Source: Cerioporus squamosus
Lineage: Eukaryota > Basidiomycota > Agaricomycetes > Polyporales > Polyporaceae
Direction: 5' to 3'
DNA length: 11,200 nucleotides
NCBI GenBank assembly: GCA_022592435.1
Contig: JABYQS010000918.1
Span: 1-11,200, forward strand
Shown: positions 1 to 8,941 of the stretch, in pieces
How the letters are laid out: each line of letters starts with the position of its first letter
Position numbering within the stretch: position 1 is the first letter of the stretch
Notes under the pieces: generated by a model
The model's input: only the letters and a program-made list of their open reading frames with translations
Databases searched by the model: none
Told to the model about the DNA's origin: nothing
Made by a program: the position numbers and the translations under genes

Positions 1-2
1 CT

Positions 3-533
3 GAGGAGCTAGCGATGCTTATGTTCGGCAAGTTAGGCGATCAGCTCTGGCAGTTCCCTGCGGACGACATTGCCCGAATGCTCTCTCCCAAGGTCATCGA
101 ATGTGCATACATGCGAAAATCCTACCCTCCTCTTGTTGTTACCGCTGTCTCATCGATGAACCTGTCGTGCGCGAGGTCCCGATCGCCGCAGGAATGCCAG
201 TGCTTGGATCGTCATCGTTTCCCCCATTCATCAACGGGAAGCTCGGCTGCGATTCTCTTGCCCTGTTTCTAAACTAGTGCGTCGAAATGCGACAAGGCTT
301 ACGACCGTGTACGCGAGAAGATCAACGCCCAACTGGTGGATGGTCCATTCACGCTGGCACCTCCTAAGCCGCGTTGGTCGCCCGTGCTCGTCTTCTTCCC
401 ACACGGCCGACCTACTACTGCGGCGACGTGCAGGTTACGATACAAAGCCTATACTACACTGCATCTCTTTACCCGCACTCGTGTTCCGTGTGAGCAAACC
501 GACTTGCCTCAAGCGAATTTCGAGCGAGACTGA
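3..533 (+). CDS. 3' part of an unrecognised gene, truncated by the left edge
   Basis: I do not recognise this gene. The frame is open from the left edge (codons start at position 3) and reads like real protein for about 50 residues, including LWQFPADDIARMLSPKVIEC. Quality drops after about 165. A second coding-like block in the same frame begins after a possible acceptor, with a branch-like ctaaac and TAG ending at 277. It contains KCDKAYDRVREKINAQLVDG (285-344) and a proline-rich APPKPRWSP stretch. The frame stops with TGA at 531-533. A 50-nt GT-AG intron at about 385-434 would give an alternative short C-terminus. Donor choice for the first intron is unclear: gtgcgc near 170 or gtgctt near 199 keep the frame. 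No domain, signal peptide or membrane segment is visible. It could also be a decayed gene. Confidence 0.35.
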
Positions 534-573
534 AGACATATTGCATCGCCATTAGTATCAGCTACCTGAATTA

Positions 574-698
574 TTTGACGCGCTTAGTTATTGTGGAAGC
601 TGATCATTTGGGCCCTTAGTTAAGGGAGGCGCCTAAACGCCCAAATATTTGGTCGATCTCCTGTGATCGTAGGCAACAGATATCAAACAATATTTCGT
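574..698 (+). repeat. Left terminal inverted repeat
   Basis: This arm pairs with 1250-1381. It contains the imperfect palindrome cgcccaaatatttggtcg at 638-655, whose partner in the right arm is a perfect palindrome. The hairpin-prone cccttagttaaggg lies at about 613-626. The outer 80 bases are the best conserved, and the inner part drifts. Confidence 0.75.
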
Positions 699-724
699 CA
701 ATTGGGAATGCGTAAAAGCAACCT

Positions 725-808
725 AAAAATGCACTGCAAGGACTTGAACCAGCGATTGAGTGACACATAAACAACTTTCGACACTTAGTCCAACTGCGCC
801 ATAGGACT
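725..808 (-). ncRNA. tRNA-like Pol III unit, left arm (probable tRNA-derived pseudogene)
   Basis: Read on the minus strand, an A box tggcgcagttgg (801-790) matches the TRGCNNAGYNGG consensus exactly. A B box ggttcaagtcc (750-740) matches GWTCRANNC. A run of five T follows at 729-725, a normal Pol III terminator. The A-to-B gap of 39 nt lies in the tRNA range. I could not draw a good acceptor stem or T stem, so this is probably a tRNA-derived relic or SINE-type head rather than a working tRNA, and I assign no anticodon. It points outward, toward the left terminal repeat. Confidence 0.5.
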
Positions 809-847
809 ATTTAAATGTTGTAAACAGCAACGCTATAAGTCCTTAAT

Positions 848-893
848 GACAATCCACTACTTCAACGAGCCCGCTAAGTACATGTGGATTGTC
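848..893. repeat. Short inverted repeat inside the element
   Basis: Perfect 10-bp arms, gacaatccac at 848-857 and gtggattgtc at 884-893, are separated by 26 nt. They lie in the central part of the element that has no counterpart in the right arm. Confidence 0.6.
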
Positions 894-1056
894 TATCATA
901 TCATCCCGTTTACGACTGACTGTGATGCTTGATTTCTCCATATATAAATTGCTTGTGCATGTCGTAATTCCAGCCCAACTAGATGTCTTGATGTCAATGC
1001 GATAACAGTTACTTACTCCTTCCTTGTATCGAACACTTACTTACCCTAAGTAATAA

Positions 1057-1103
1057 GTACAGTCATCTACGGCCGAACCCGGTTCGGCCGTAGATGACTG
1101 TAC
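1057..1103. repeat. Perfect 47-bp palindrome (23-bp arms, 1-nt centre)
   Basis: The left arm at 1057-1079 runs from gtacagtcatc to ggccgaacc. Its exact reverse complement is at 1081-1103, around a single C at 1080. As single-stranded DNA or RNA it would form a long hairpin. It lies off-centre in the element, next to the right arm, and is less AT-rich than its surroundings. Confidence 0.9.
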
Positions 1104-1151
1104 CCAGGACACCAGACGGGATATACATTGTTACTGGCACTGGCAAAGAAA

Positions 1152-1225
1152 GCCCTGGTGGCCTAGTTGGATGGTGTCTTGTATGCCTTCTTTAGGCCCA
1201 GGTTCAATCCTCTTGGGAGTATTTT
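1152..1225 (+). ncRNA. tRNA-like Pol III unit, right arm (probable tRNA-derived pseudogene)
   Basis: On the plus strand, the A box tggcctagttgg (1159-1170) matches TRGCNNAGYNGG exactly. The B box ggttcaatcc begins at 1201, and TTTT follows at 1222-1225. A CCCA/TGGG pairing brackets the B box as a T-arm would, and GCCT/AGGC could form an anticodon stem, but the acceptor stem does not close. It mirrors the left unit: same order, outward orientation, and a similar distance from B box to terminal repeat (about 40 nt in each arm). That argues for an ancestral inverted duplication. Confidence 0.5.
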
Positions 1226-1249
1226 GGGTCGCCTTTCAGGCTTATTTCC

Positions 1250-1381
1250 TACGTACGAAATATTTGGCCAATATTTGTCGCCTGCGACCTTACGAGAGCG
1301 CCCAAATATTTGGGCGATTAGGCGCCTCCCTTAACTAAGGGCCCAAATGATTCGGCTTCCACCATAACTAAGCGCGTCAAA
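1250..1381 (-). repeat. Right terminal inverted repeat
   Basis: This is the inverted partner of 574-698. It carries the perfect 18-bp palindrome cgcccaaatatttgggcg at 1299-1316 and the block aggcgcc then cccttaactaaggg. The outer end reads gcgcgtcaaa before TTA. Confidence 0.75.
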
Positions 1382-1421
1382 TTATTGAGGTCAACTGAAG
1401 TCACTGGCATCGCACGATTCC

Positions 1422-1427
1422 TTTATT
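1422..1427 (-). terminator. Possible polyadenylation signal of the glycosyltransferase gene
   Basis: The plus strand reads tttatt, so AATAAA lies on the minus strand about 160 nt beyond the stop codon of the minus-strand gene and just outside the inverted-repeat element. Fungal polyadenylation signals are degenerate, so this is only a candidate. Confidence 0.35.
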
Positions 1428-1586
1428 TGACGAAGATTTTGTTGAATTCGTGTATCGTAATACTAGTACTCGTAAGGACATGATGATACATCATATGGGA
1501 AGAATGCATGGGCGTGAAAACGTCTAGTGATACATGCGAAAGTGTCCAATCTCAACCAGCGAGCAAATCATAACGGGGGAGGGATG

Positions 1587-4500
1587 CTATGAGACCGCAA
1601 GGGGAGTCTTGGCGGTCTCCTTGGGGCGGGACCGCATGATAGCCAGCTTGCTGAAGCTCCTCTTCCCACTCTTAGAGGACCCAGGTATGCGGGTGGGGAA
1701 CTCAGTAAGCGGCGTCAGGAAGGGGGAGTTCATCTGCGAGGATGCGATGGACGCCCGGTCGGCCCCAAGATCGCCCATGGACGATGCCCTCGAAAGGAAG
1801 TATCCGCTCTCGCTGGTGCTGTCTGACAGCTTGCCGTCATCCTCCATGCTCTCGATGCGCGTTTCCTCCACGGACTTGTGCTTCTTCAGGACGGGGAGGC
1901 CGGACACGTCCTTACGCAGGACTGCCGGAACGTTCACAGTGTCCAGAGCAGGAAGGCCGAACTTGCCCGCATGCGTTTTGACCGCATCCTTGTCACCGTC
2001 GGTGGGCGCTGCCACGTCGACGCTCGCCGTGGAAGCGTTGGAACCTGACGCGGAGAAGGCTGTGTGGGTGCTGTCGCTGGCCAAGGTGCTGTTGGTCGAG
2101 GCGCTATTCGAATCTTCTGACGTACGGAAGATAGGTGGGTCGACAATGTTGACATCTGCGAACGGGTTCTCCTCGGGGAAAGGAGCCGGAGTCGCGAACT
2201 TTTCCGGCTCGACAACGAAGTCCATGACCTTCGGAGCAGGGACCTTGACGCGACGGCGACGCGTGCGGATGATGCGGAACTTGGAGGTCACGTTTTCGTC
2301 GACGTCCTGCGCGGAGCGACGGGCCTGGCGCCACTTCTTCAACATGAAGAAGGCATAGCGCGTCTCGCCAATAATGACGTCCGAGTAGACGTGAAGGACG
2401 GGGAAGAGTCCGACGAGAGCGATGAGGAAGAAGAGGGGGGTGGACAGCCTCGAGGCGAAGAAGAAGCCCAGACCGACGGTGAGCGCAAGGTACCAGACAA
2501 CAAGACTAGTAGGATATCAGTCAGTACCGAGCGCGGGGTTGTGGTGATCGTTGTACTCACTGTCCGATATGCGTAGTGCGCGAGTAGAACGACTCTGGCC
2601 GAGTGAACTCAGACTTCGAGCGAGCGGAAGTACCCCATGTCGTGATGCCGACGGTAAAGCATGCGAACAGCTTTGATGGGAGGAGACCGAAGAAGTACTG
2701 AAGCAAAGAGTGAGCAGATGCCTCCAACTTAAAAAACAATAGACATACCATGAAGCCGTACGCGCCGAAGAGCATGTAATAGAGGTCTCCCTCTGCGATG
2801 ACACCGTAAAGACTCTTGATGGTAGCGACGCCGAACATAGTTCCGAGCCAGATGGCAGGACGGATCAGGTCACCGGGCTTATAGAGCATCTGGAGTACCG
2901 TCGCCGTGAGGATCATGGGGTAGAGAAACTGCTTGGTTGTCTCGACGGTAAGCCACTACAGAAAAGTCGTGAGTGAGATGGGCTGTGGTCAAGGCTGCTC
3001 GGGAAGACTCACGAAGTCATGGTAAGCGAAGGACTTGGGGAACCAGAACGCCTCGCGGAAGAAACTCTTCGACCAACGTGTCTGCTGCTTCACCCAGCGA
3101 ACATAGCCAGCAGGGGTGTCGCTGTCGCAGACCGCAAGATGCGTGTAGCCGGTCTTGTGTCCGAGAGAGAGGATACGGTTGGTCAAGTGCCGATCGTCGC
3201 CGAAGGTCGTCTCCTTGCCGAGGAAAGATTGCAAGATCCAAGGACCGAGGATGGTCATCATGTCGCTAACCTTGTAAAGACCGAGCGGGCCGGACAAGCA
3301 GCCGACGCAGCCAAAGCCGGACTGGCACGCGCGCTCAACGCTACAAAGGCAAGCGATGAGTATGGAGACGAAAGGGTAACATGTAGCGATGAAGAACGTA
3401 CTTGAAAGCAAACCAGTACCGCAGTGCGCTCATACGAGCAAGGAACGACTCCTTCTTGTTCCAGATACGCACATCTCCCGTAACACCGGCCAACTTGGGG
3501 CTGCTGAACAGGAGCGCCATGAGGTTCGTGACGGCCTTCTTATGCACGAGCGTGTCGCTGTCGGTCGTGAGCATAGCGTCCTTCGTTCCGAGTACGTATG
3601 CGCCGACGACAAAAGCCGTGAACATGGCATGACGCTTGTGACCGTGCGGCCTGAGAACGTAAACCTCAGCGACGGCCACTCAATGAATACGAATAATACG
3701 CACTCTGTGAAGCACAACGCCTTCCAATCTGCCCAGCGCTCAGCGGTGGCACGCTCGTGGAGGTAGTTGAGCATATGGTTCCATGCGACTTCATGAGCGA
3801 CGTCCTGGCCAGCGCGGGGCTCTTGAGTAAACCACATGCGGAAGCGTTGCCACTTCGTAGGAGGAGCGACACCAAGAGCCTCGATCGTCTCCCAGTACTT
3901 CTGCTTATAAAGGACGGACAGAAGAACCGGAAGGTGGACGACGGTGCGTTCGTTCTCGGGGAAAGCAGCAGTGAAGGCCTCTGCCATGTCGCAATCGGGC
4001 TTGTCGTTGCCATCAACAACCCCGATGATGTGCTTGACGGGATACTCTTGCTCCCGAAGACTCTTTAAACACTGCAGGAAACGAAGATCAGAACCACATC
4101 ACGGCGACGATGCGTGGCTAACTCACAGCTTGCCAAGCCTCCTCATCCTCACGATAACCCACGACGGCGATGCTAACCTCCGGAAGCGCGGAAGGGGCGA
4201 CCGTCGGAAGCTCGTTGCGTGCGTGCAGCATATCGACACCCTTAGTGATGGGCGACTTCTTCGTCAGGCGATTGACGCGGTGACGGTTGTAGGTAGCAGC
4301 CGACGCTTGGACGATGAAGTCTGAAGCCAAAAGCATGAGTGGCCGACGGTCATCGTAAAAAGGGAAAACGTACCGATGATGAGAAGGAGACCGTACATGC
4401 CGAACGAGTACGCGCCGAACGAGACAATCTTCAGACGAAGACCGTAGCCTACCATCAGGGAGAACACGACCGCGAGCGACAGAGAGACCTTGATGGTCGC

Positions 4501-5479
4501 AAGGATGGGTCGTATCCGCGGCTGATCACGGTCAACGATGTTGAACGGCGGGACCGTCCAGGGATGCGTGATGTGGGAGGTAACGGTGTCGGGTATGTGA
4601 TTGATCACAGGCTCGGGCGCGACCTGAGGAATCTGGGGGTCGACCACCTCGAAGAGCGGCGCGACCCGTGGCGCTTCCTCTACCGGCAGCTCCTCCTCAA
4701 TCACTTCCTCGATGATGATCTCGTCCATGCTCTCCTCGGTAAGTGGCGGCGTGATGGGGGTCATGGGGGTCATGATGTCGACCGACGTAGTGGGGGATGG
4801 ACGCGCAATCTCCTCAAAGTAGAGAGTGCGAGTATGGGCAGCCGCAACCTCACCCTCGTCTGTAGACGAGGTCGAGTTGGTCTCGACATAGGTGTCGAAC
4901 TTCACCTCGCCGCCAGCGGGATCCGTGACGAGGAACGTTGGTGCGTCCGACTCAGCGGTTGTCGCCGACTCCGATGACGTGCGGTCGGAAAGGGCGGTAT
5001 ATGATGAAGCCTCGTCTATCTTCTCGTCGACCGGCGCCGTCGTGTCGACCGGCGCCTTGAAGGGCTGGCGGCGACGGCGCTGGGGAGGGCGCCCAAGAGT
5101 GAACGTGTCACCGGAAGGCCTGAACCACCCAAACCTGGAGCCCTTGGACTCCTCCTAAGAATGCATCTGATAAGTACGAGTAGAGACACGACACTGGAGG
5201 TCACTAACTTTTGGCCAGGTTGACGAAGTGACTGCTTTAGCGATGATACGTCAACGCTCCCGCGATCGATAAGCCCCGACTGCTCGCTGGGTGTGCCGGG
5301 GGTGCCGGGTGTAAGGGGGGTATACGAGTCTGCCACGAAGAAGCCGCGAGACATCTCCTGGGAGTACCGGGGGTGAAGGGCCCGGGAGTCTCCGCTCCCT
5401 TGTTGCGCTTGGGCGCGGTGAAGTACGACGCTTGTGGGCGTCGAAGGGGGGTATGAGGTGCGGTGTCTGTGAAGTTCAT
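1587..5479 (-). CDS. Family-2 glycosyltransferase, hyaluronan-synthase/Cps1-like polysaccharide synthase
   Basis: Predicted processive membrane synthase that adds sugars from UDP-sugar on the cytosolic face and exports the chain. Exons: 5479-5209, 5134-4374, 4320-4127, 4071-3704, 3650-3402, 3340-3013, 2955-2749, 2697-2561, 2505-1587; introns 51-74 nt. Order: a Thr/Pro-rich then acidic cytosolic N-terminus (to about residue 310); two membrane helices spanning exons 2-3; the GT2 domain with GVVDGND, TTDSDT (DxD), GDDRHLTN and QQTRW (about residues 428-702); further helices; then a basic and Ser/Thr-rich tail of about 235 residues. QQTRWSKSFFRE and GDDRHLTN resemble hyaluronan synthases, whereas chitin synthases carry QRRRW. 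The polymer cannot be read from sequence. Start: CCACCACCATGAAC at 5479. Exon 1 loses frame near 5369-5373. An alternative start at 5537 keeps one frame but gives an unconvincing N-terminus. The first intron could instead be 5204-5155. Confidence 0.93.
5369..5373 (-). other. Probable single-base frameshift in exon 1 of the glycosyltransferase
   Basis: Upstream of this run of five G (five C on the coding strand), the convincing frame reads GAETPGPFTP. Downstream it reads YSQEMSRGFFVADSYTP, one frame over. One extra C in the run would join them. Other explanations are a start at 5537 in the downstream frame or a start at the internal ATG at 5354. Confidence 0.6.
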
Positions 5480-8460
5480 GGTGGTGGGTAGACGGTGATG
5501 GCGAGAATAGGTGGCCTTCCCAGTCAGCGGGGGGCATCTTTATCTGTCGTTGGTCCTTTCCGCCGCACGAGCGAAGTTTTCGACTCTCGATGATTCAATG
5601 TGCGGATGTTACGGATGTGGTTCTCTGCGCCAATGCCGTATCTTGATATCCGCTTCGCCCCCACGGTACGAAGTGTGGAGCGGATGCATCCGCCCTGCGC
5701 CAGCATCCGCAATCATCGCTGTTGCGCTGTCAGTATCCCTGTGCATTCGTTCTTCAACATCGTTCAATCGTGTAGTAAGACTGCACACTTACAGTACTCA
5801 AGAGAGTTGTATCATGTTCTGGGAACGCGATTCAGGACGCGAGGACACCTCTACATCGTGGTGGGTTGAGTGGGTGGCTGTGTTGGTTTCCTACTTGGGC
5901 TGCGCTCTAACCGTCGGCGCCTCGAGCGCATATTCATCGGGCCCGCCTTGGCAGCCCCGTCTCGAATCGTCGGTACCGGGCCAACTTTGAATGCTGCCCA
6001 GTCTTCATATCTGCAGGGAAACAAACATTACTATTGCGAGCTACGCGAATGTGCCTCAGGTCCTGGCACGGTATAATTTTGTCACCTTTCGGACAGACGT
6101 ACGGTCAAGGTGACTATAGTGCTGTTCTGTCTGCTCAAGCAACGGATTATTTCCTCAACGGCGTGATTGGTCATCGATCATGTCTGGTGTGGAACTCTTC
6201 AGGGCCAGATTGTAACCGACGATTGCGATGCAGCCCCACCATCTCCGATCACGGTCCAGTGTATCGTGCCTCGGTCCTTGAGGCTGCTGCCGACTAGAGG
6301 ACGGATTGAGAAAGAGCCTAGCCTCAATTGTAACGCCGTGAGATCGAAACGAATACTCCAAAGCCGACCGTCGGCAGACGGGTTTGTAACGCACCTGTGT
6401 GGTAGCCACTACTAGTGGTTACTAGTCATTGTTCGGGCATGCTTCTTGTGAGCATTGTAAACCATGTACAAGGACTACGAGCACACCCACCAGGTCAGTA
6501 CTGGAGTGAGAAGGATCGATGACATACCGACCTTCGGACAGGCGTCGAGTACCCGTTCAACGTTTGGTCCCGCCCCCGCGCCGGTCCGCTGTCACACGTC
6601 GATCGTGTGTGCTGTAAGCCTGCCTGGCCCGCCCACGTGGCTGCGGAAGCCGACTCGGAAATCTGTATGCCGGTGCGCGGTCTGCTATGGAACGCTGCCT
6701 GGCCCATACGTTTGTTGCGGTCCCTCCACTCGCCACTGTCACAGCACGTCTCCTGGCAATCCAGACTGCCCGGGTGAGCTACTAATTGTAGCGATGGCCT
6801 CGGCCTGTCCCCCTAGACAGACGATTTGGCTGGCCTATTCCAGGGGGTACGGACGGCATGGAGCTGAGCCGTCGGTCATCTCGGTCAGAGGGCGAAGCTG
6901 TCATCTGTATCACGCGCGAGCAGATAATAGAGATTCATTATACGATTACCAGTCATCTGAGAGGTGCTCACGGATCCTACGCGCTGAGAAACCATTGGCG
7001 TAGAGGCCATGAGGTTCCAAACCTTGGTCATCACTCGGGAACCTGACGTGGATCGGAGAAGTTGGGGAGAACGCAGCGCCACTGTCCGCTTGAGACAACA
7101 TATCGCGGCGAGAACTTCTCAGAGAGTTTCTTGTCTGAGACATTTGGAGTCACTGGCGTGTTTCGCCGCTAATAGGACGTAGCACGTTGTTAGCGCATGA
7201 GCGTCGACAAGCGTCGACGTCACTGCCATAGTCGCGGCCCTTCAACTCGCATCTGGTACAAAAAGAAACTTGCAAATGAGCTAAATCCGACTGAAGATAC
7301 TGAACAAGAGCACTGCGTACCAGATTGGCGCAACCGGCTGCAGAAAGAGGAGGTTCAGGAGGGTTCAGGACTCAAGGTGATTCGAAGAGAAACAGGTTAG
7401 ACGCTGGGGTTGCGATACCGGGAGCGGGCGTCTCCCTACATAAACTTGAACTTGAACCTCCTCTTTCTCCTGCCTCATGAATTTGTGTCTAGCTATACTG
7501 CTTCTGAAACCTTTAGTATGATTAGACACTACCAGAGGAACTCATGTCCCGCTCTCTGAACTTCCGGAGCTGACCATTTGGCACTAATACGTCACCCGTG
7601 TCAATACCCCGGTAGCGCGGGCCCGCAACCTGGATATTGTCCGTCATCGCTTCGTCTCACTCCATCCTAGTACTACTGATCATCGCTAATCCAACCTTCT
7701 TGAATTGCAATGCTTCGTGAACCTGCGGCCCTTCCAGCCGGGCCTGGTGTACACGCCCGATCATCAGGAAGCTTATCGTCAGGTGTGCACATGTACACAT
7801 GTCGTCAAGGCAAACCAGGTCTCCCCATGCGGTACATATGCGCTCGCAGGCTCAGAGTCGCGAAGACAATCAGGTACGATTGTCTCACAACCACAGCCAC
7901 ATGTCAAGTACTGACGCATGACGACTTTGAGCCTTTGACCTCAGACTAGGCATGACATCAGGCTTCGCGAGGTCGCGGATTTGTTTGCTGGCATGGCCAT
8001 ACAACATGTACAGCAAACACTTTTCGAGAGCCCGAGCTACGACCGTACGATGCTGAACTGAATTGTTTCCTTGACAGTCACGGTTCTAGTATGGTCCCGC
8101 AGAGTCGTGCAGGCAAGAAGACCACACACTGCTCCGTGCCTGGCTCCGCCGCGACATCCTTCATCGACTCAATCGCAAGCTGCCACACGCCAGTCAGTGT
8201 GACTCCGGCACGGTATGATGGTGAGTAGTTTTATCGGGTTCCCATGACGAAGGGTCAATCAACTGACGAGACCTAAGCTAGCCATGTGCTAGGTCTTCTC
8301 GACCATCCGCGCGCGCACAGACAACGCGGAGGGTCCATATCTCGTGTCCGTCTGCCGGCCACCATCTGATATGGTTGACTCGGACAAACCAGCATAGATT
8401 CCCCCAAATGACTACTTGCTTTGTCCGACATAAGCTGCTTTGAAGGTATTACTTAACTCG
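5480..8460. other. Intergenic stretch without a supportable gene
   Basis: I see no coding block with domain signal or good splice structure on either strand, no tRNA and no rRNA. The longest open frame (6464-7003, plus) has an unlikely composition rich in Cys, Arg, Ser and Pro and no family motif. Small structures include a 14-bp palindrome gcggatgcatccgc at 5680-5693, an inverted repeat with 8-bp arms agacaatc/gattgtct near 7865-7886, and the larger hairpin at 7342-7468. The stretch separates two divergent genes, so it must hold both promoters. No clear TATA box stands before the minus-strand gene. Confidence 0.6.
7342..7468. repeat. Inverted repeat with nested hairpin
   Basis: The 16-bp arms agaaagaggaggttca (7342-7357) and tgaacctcctctttct (7453-7468) are exact complements about 95 nt apart. 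Inside, agacgc and gcgtct form a second stem around a G-rich loop. Each arm is bordered by a short tandem: ggttcagga twice on the left and acttga twice on the right. Function unknown. Confidence 0.65.
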
Positions 8461-8484
8461 TTCTTTCTTTCTTTCTTTCTTTCT
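8461..8484 (+). repeat. (TTCT)6 microsatellite
   Basis: Six perfect TTCT units lie about 460 bp upstream of the chitinase start. Pyrimidine tracts are common in fungal promoters, but a role here is only inferred. Confidence 0.9.
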
Positions 8485-8838
8485 ATCCTCGTCTATTGCC
8501 CTACTTGACTCGTTATCCCCACAACAACCCCATCAACACGGGTTCGTCGACATATGCTCGCTAGCCGCCGGACCATATGGTCCCTCCCGGCCCCTCCCCT
8601 TCTGGGACCTCGCGCACAGTCTTCCGTGGGCGATATCGCTATAAGCGTCCTACGGACTATTGCTCCGTTGCTGCGTGCGCGGCCGCGCATCCGTGCCCAT
8701 GCGGTTGCCGCTGCTCAGCTCGAGCCCCGAGACGGTCGACGCCCCACTCGTGTATGCTGCCTGCACCGCCGCAGCTGTTTCATGCGTATCCTGGCTAAGA
8801 CGCGTCATACATCAGGACTCAGGAAGGTCGTGTGCGGG

Positions 8839-8845
8839 TATAAAG
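8839..8845 (+). promoter_or_regulatory. TATA box of the chitinase gene
   Basis: TATAAAG lies about 100 bp before the ATG at 8942, a normal distance for a fungal TATA promoter allowing a 40-70 nt leader. A run of 13 C (8907-8919) lies between the TATA box and the start codon. Confidence 0.65.
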
Positions 8846-8906
8846 CGGACGGGGGTCGTTCGGGGGTGGTCAGGCAAGGGATCACCCCTCACCGTAGCTG
8901 TCGCTG

Positions 8907-8919
8907 CCCCCCCCCCCCC
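8907..8919 (+). repeat. C13 homopolymer in the chitinase leader
   Basis: Thirteen consecutive C lie between the TATA box and the start codon. The length is uncertain in any long-read or pyrosequencing assembly, and the tract is probably length-variable between strains. Confidence 0.85.
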
Positions 8920-8941
8920 TGCTTAACAGTTTGCCCTCGAG

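Larger units (their letters stand above)
564..1391. mobile_element. Non-autonomous inverted-repeat (MITE or foldback-like) element
   Basis: Two long, nearly identical sequences face each other at about 574-698 and, inverted, 1250-1381. They share the outer tttgacgcgcttagttat, a central cccttagttaaggg block followed by ggcgcc, and an inner atatttcgt. A few mismatches and one indel separate the arms. The outermost tttgacg (574) and its complement ending at 1381 are each flanked by TTA (571-573 and 1382-1384), which would fit a 3-bp target duplication. The similarity also continues loosely outward to 564 and 1391, so the exact ends are uncertain. No open reading frame of useful length lies inside, so any movement would need a transposase from elsewhere. 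The interior holds two outward-facing tRNA-like units and a large palindrome. Family assignment is tentative. Confidence 0.75.

Noticed and set aside
725..808. A functional tRNA gene on the minus strand
   Set aside because: A and B boxes are good but the acceptor and T stems do not pair, so only a tRNA-like unit is reported.
1064..1075. catctacggccg in the palindrome resembles the 5' end of fungal 5S rRNA
   Set aside because: Only about 11 bases match and none of the rest of 5S rRNA follows, so the likeness is probably chance.
1534..2358. Long plus-strand open frame of 274 codons
   Set aside because: It lies antisense over the last exon of the glycosyltransferase, whose own frame has splice continuity and sensible composition. 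The plus-strand frame has no family motif.
2989..3411. Separate small gene for the GDDR/QQTRW part of the synthase
   Set aside because: The frame joins upstream and downstream blocks through good donors and acceptors (3401-3341 and 3012-2956), so it is exon 6 of one gene.
4339..4977. Plus-strand open frame of 212 codons, rich in Arg, Asp and Gly
   Set aside because: Antisense shadow of the acidic N-terminal part and first helices of the synthase.
6464..7003. Open frame of 179 codons in the intergenic stretch
   Set aside because: Rich in Cys, Pro, Arg and Ser without order, with no recognised motif and no convincing splice sites. Could be an orphan gene, but I cannot support it.
8271..8295. 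gaccta/taggtc inverted repeat as a possible operator
   Set aside because: Arms are short and imperfect, and it is far from either start. Such repeats are expected by chance in 3 kb.
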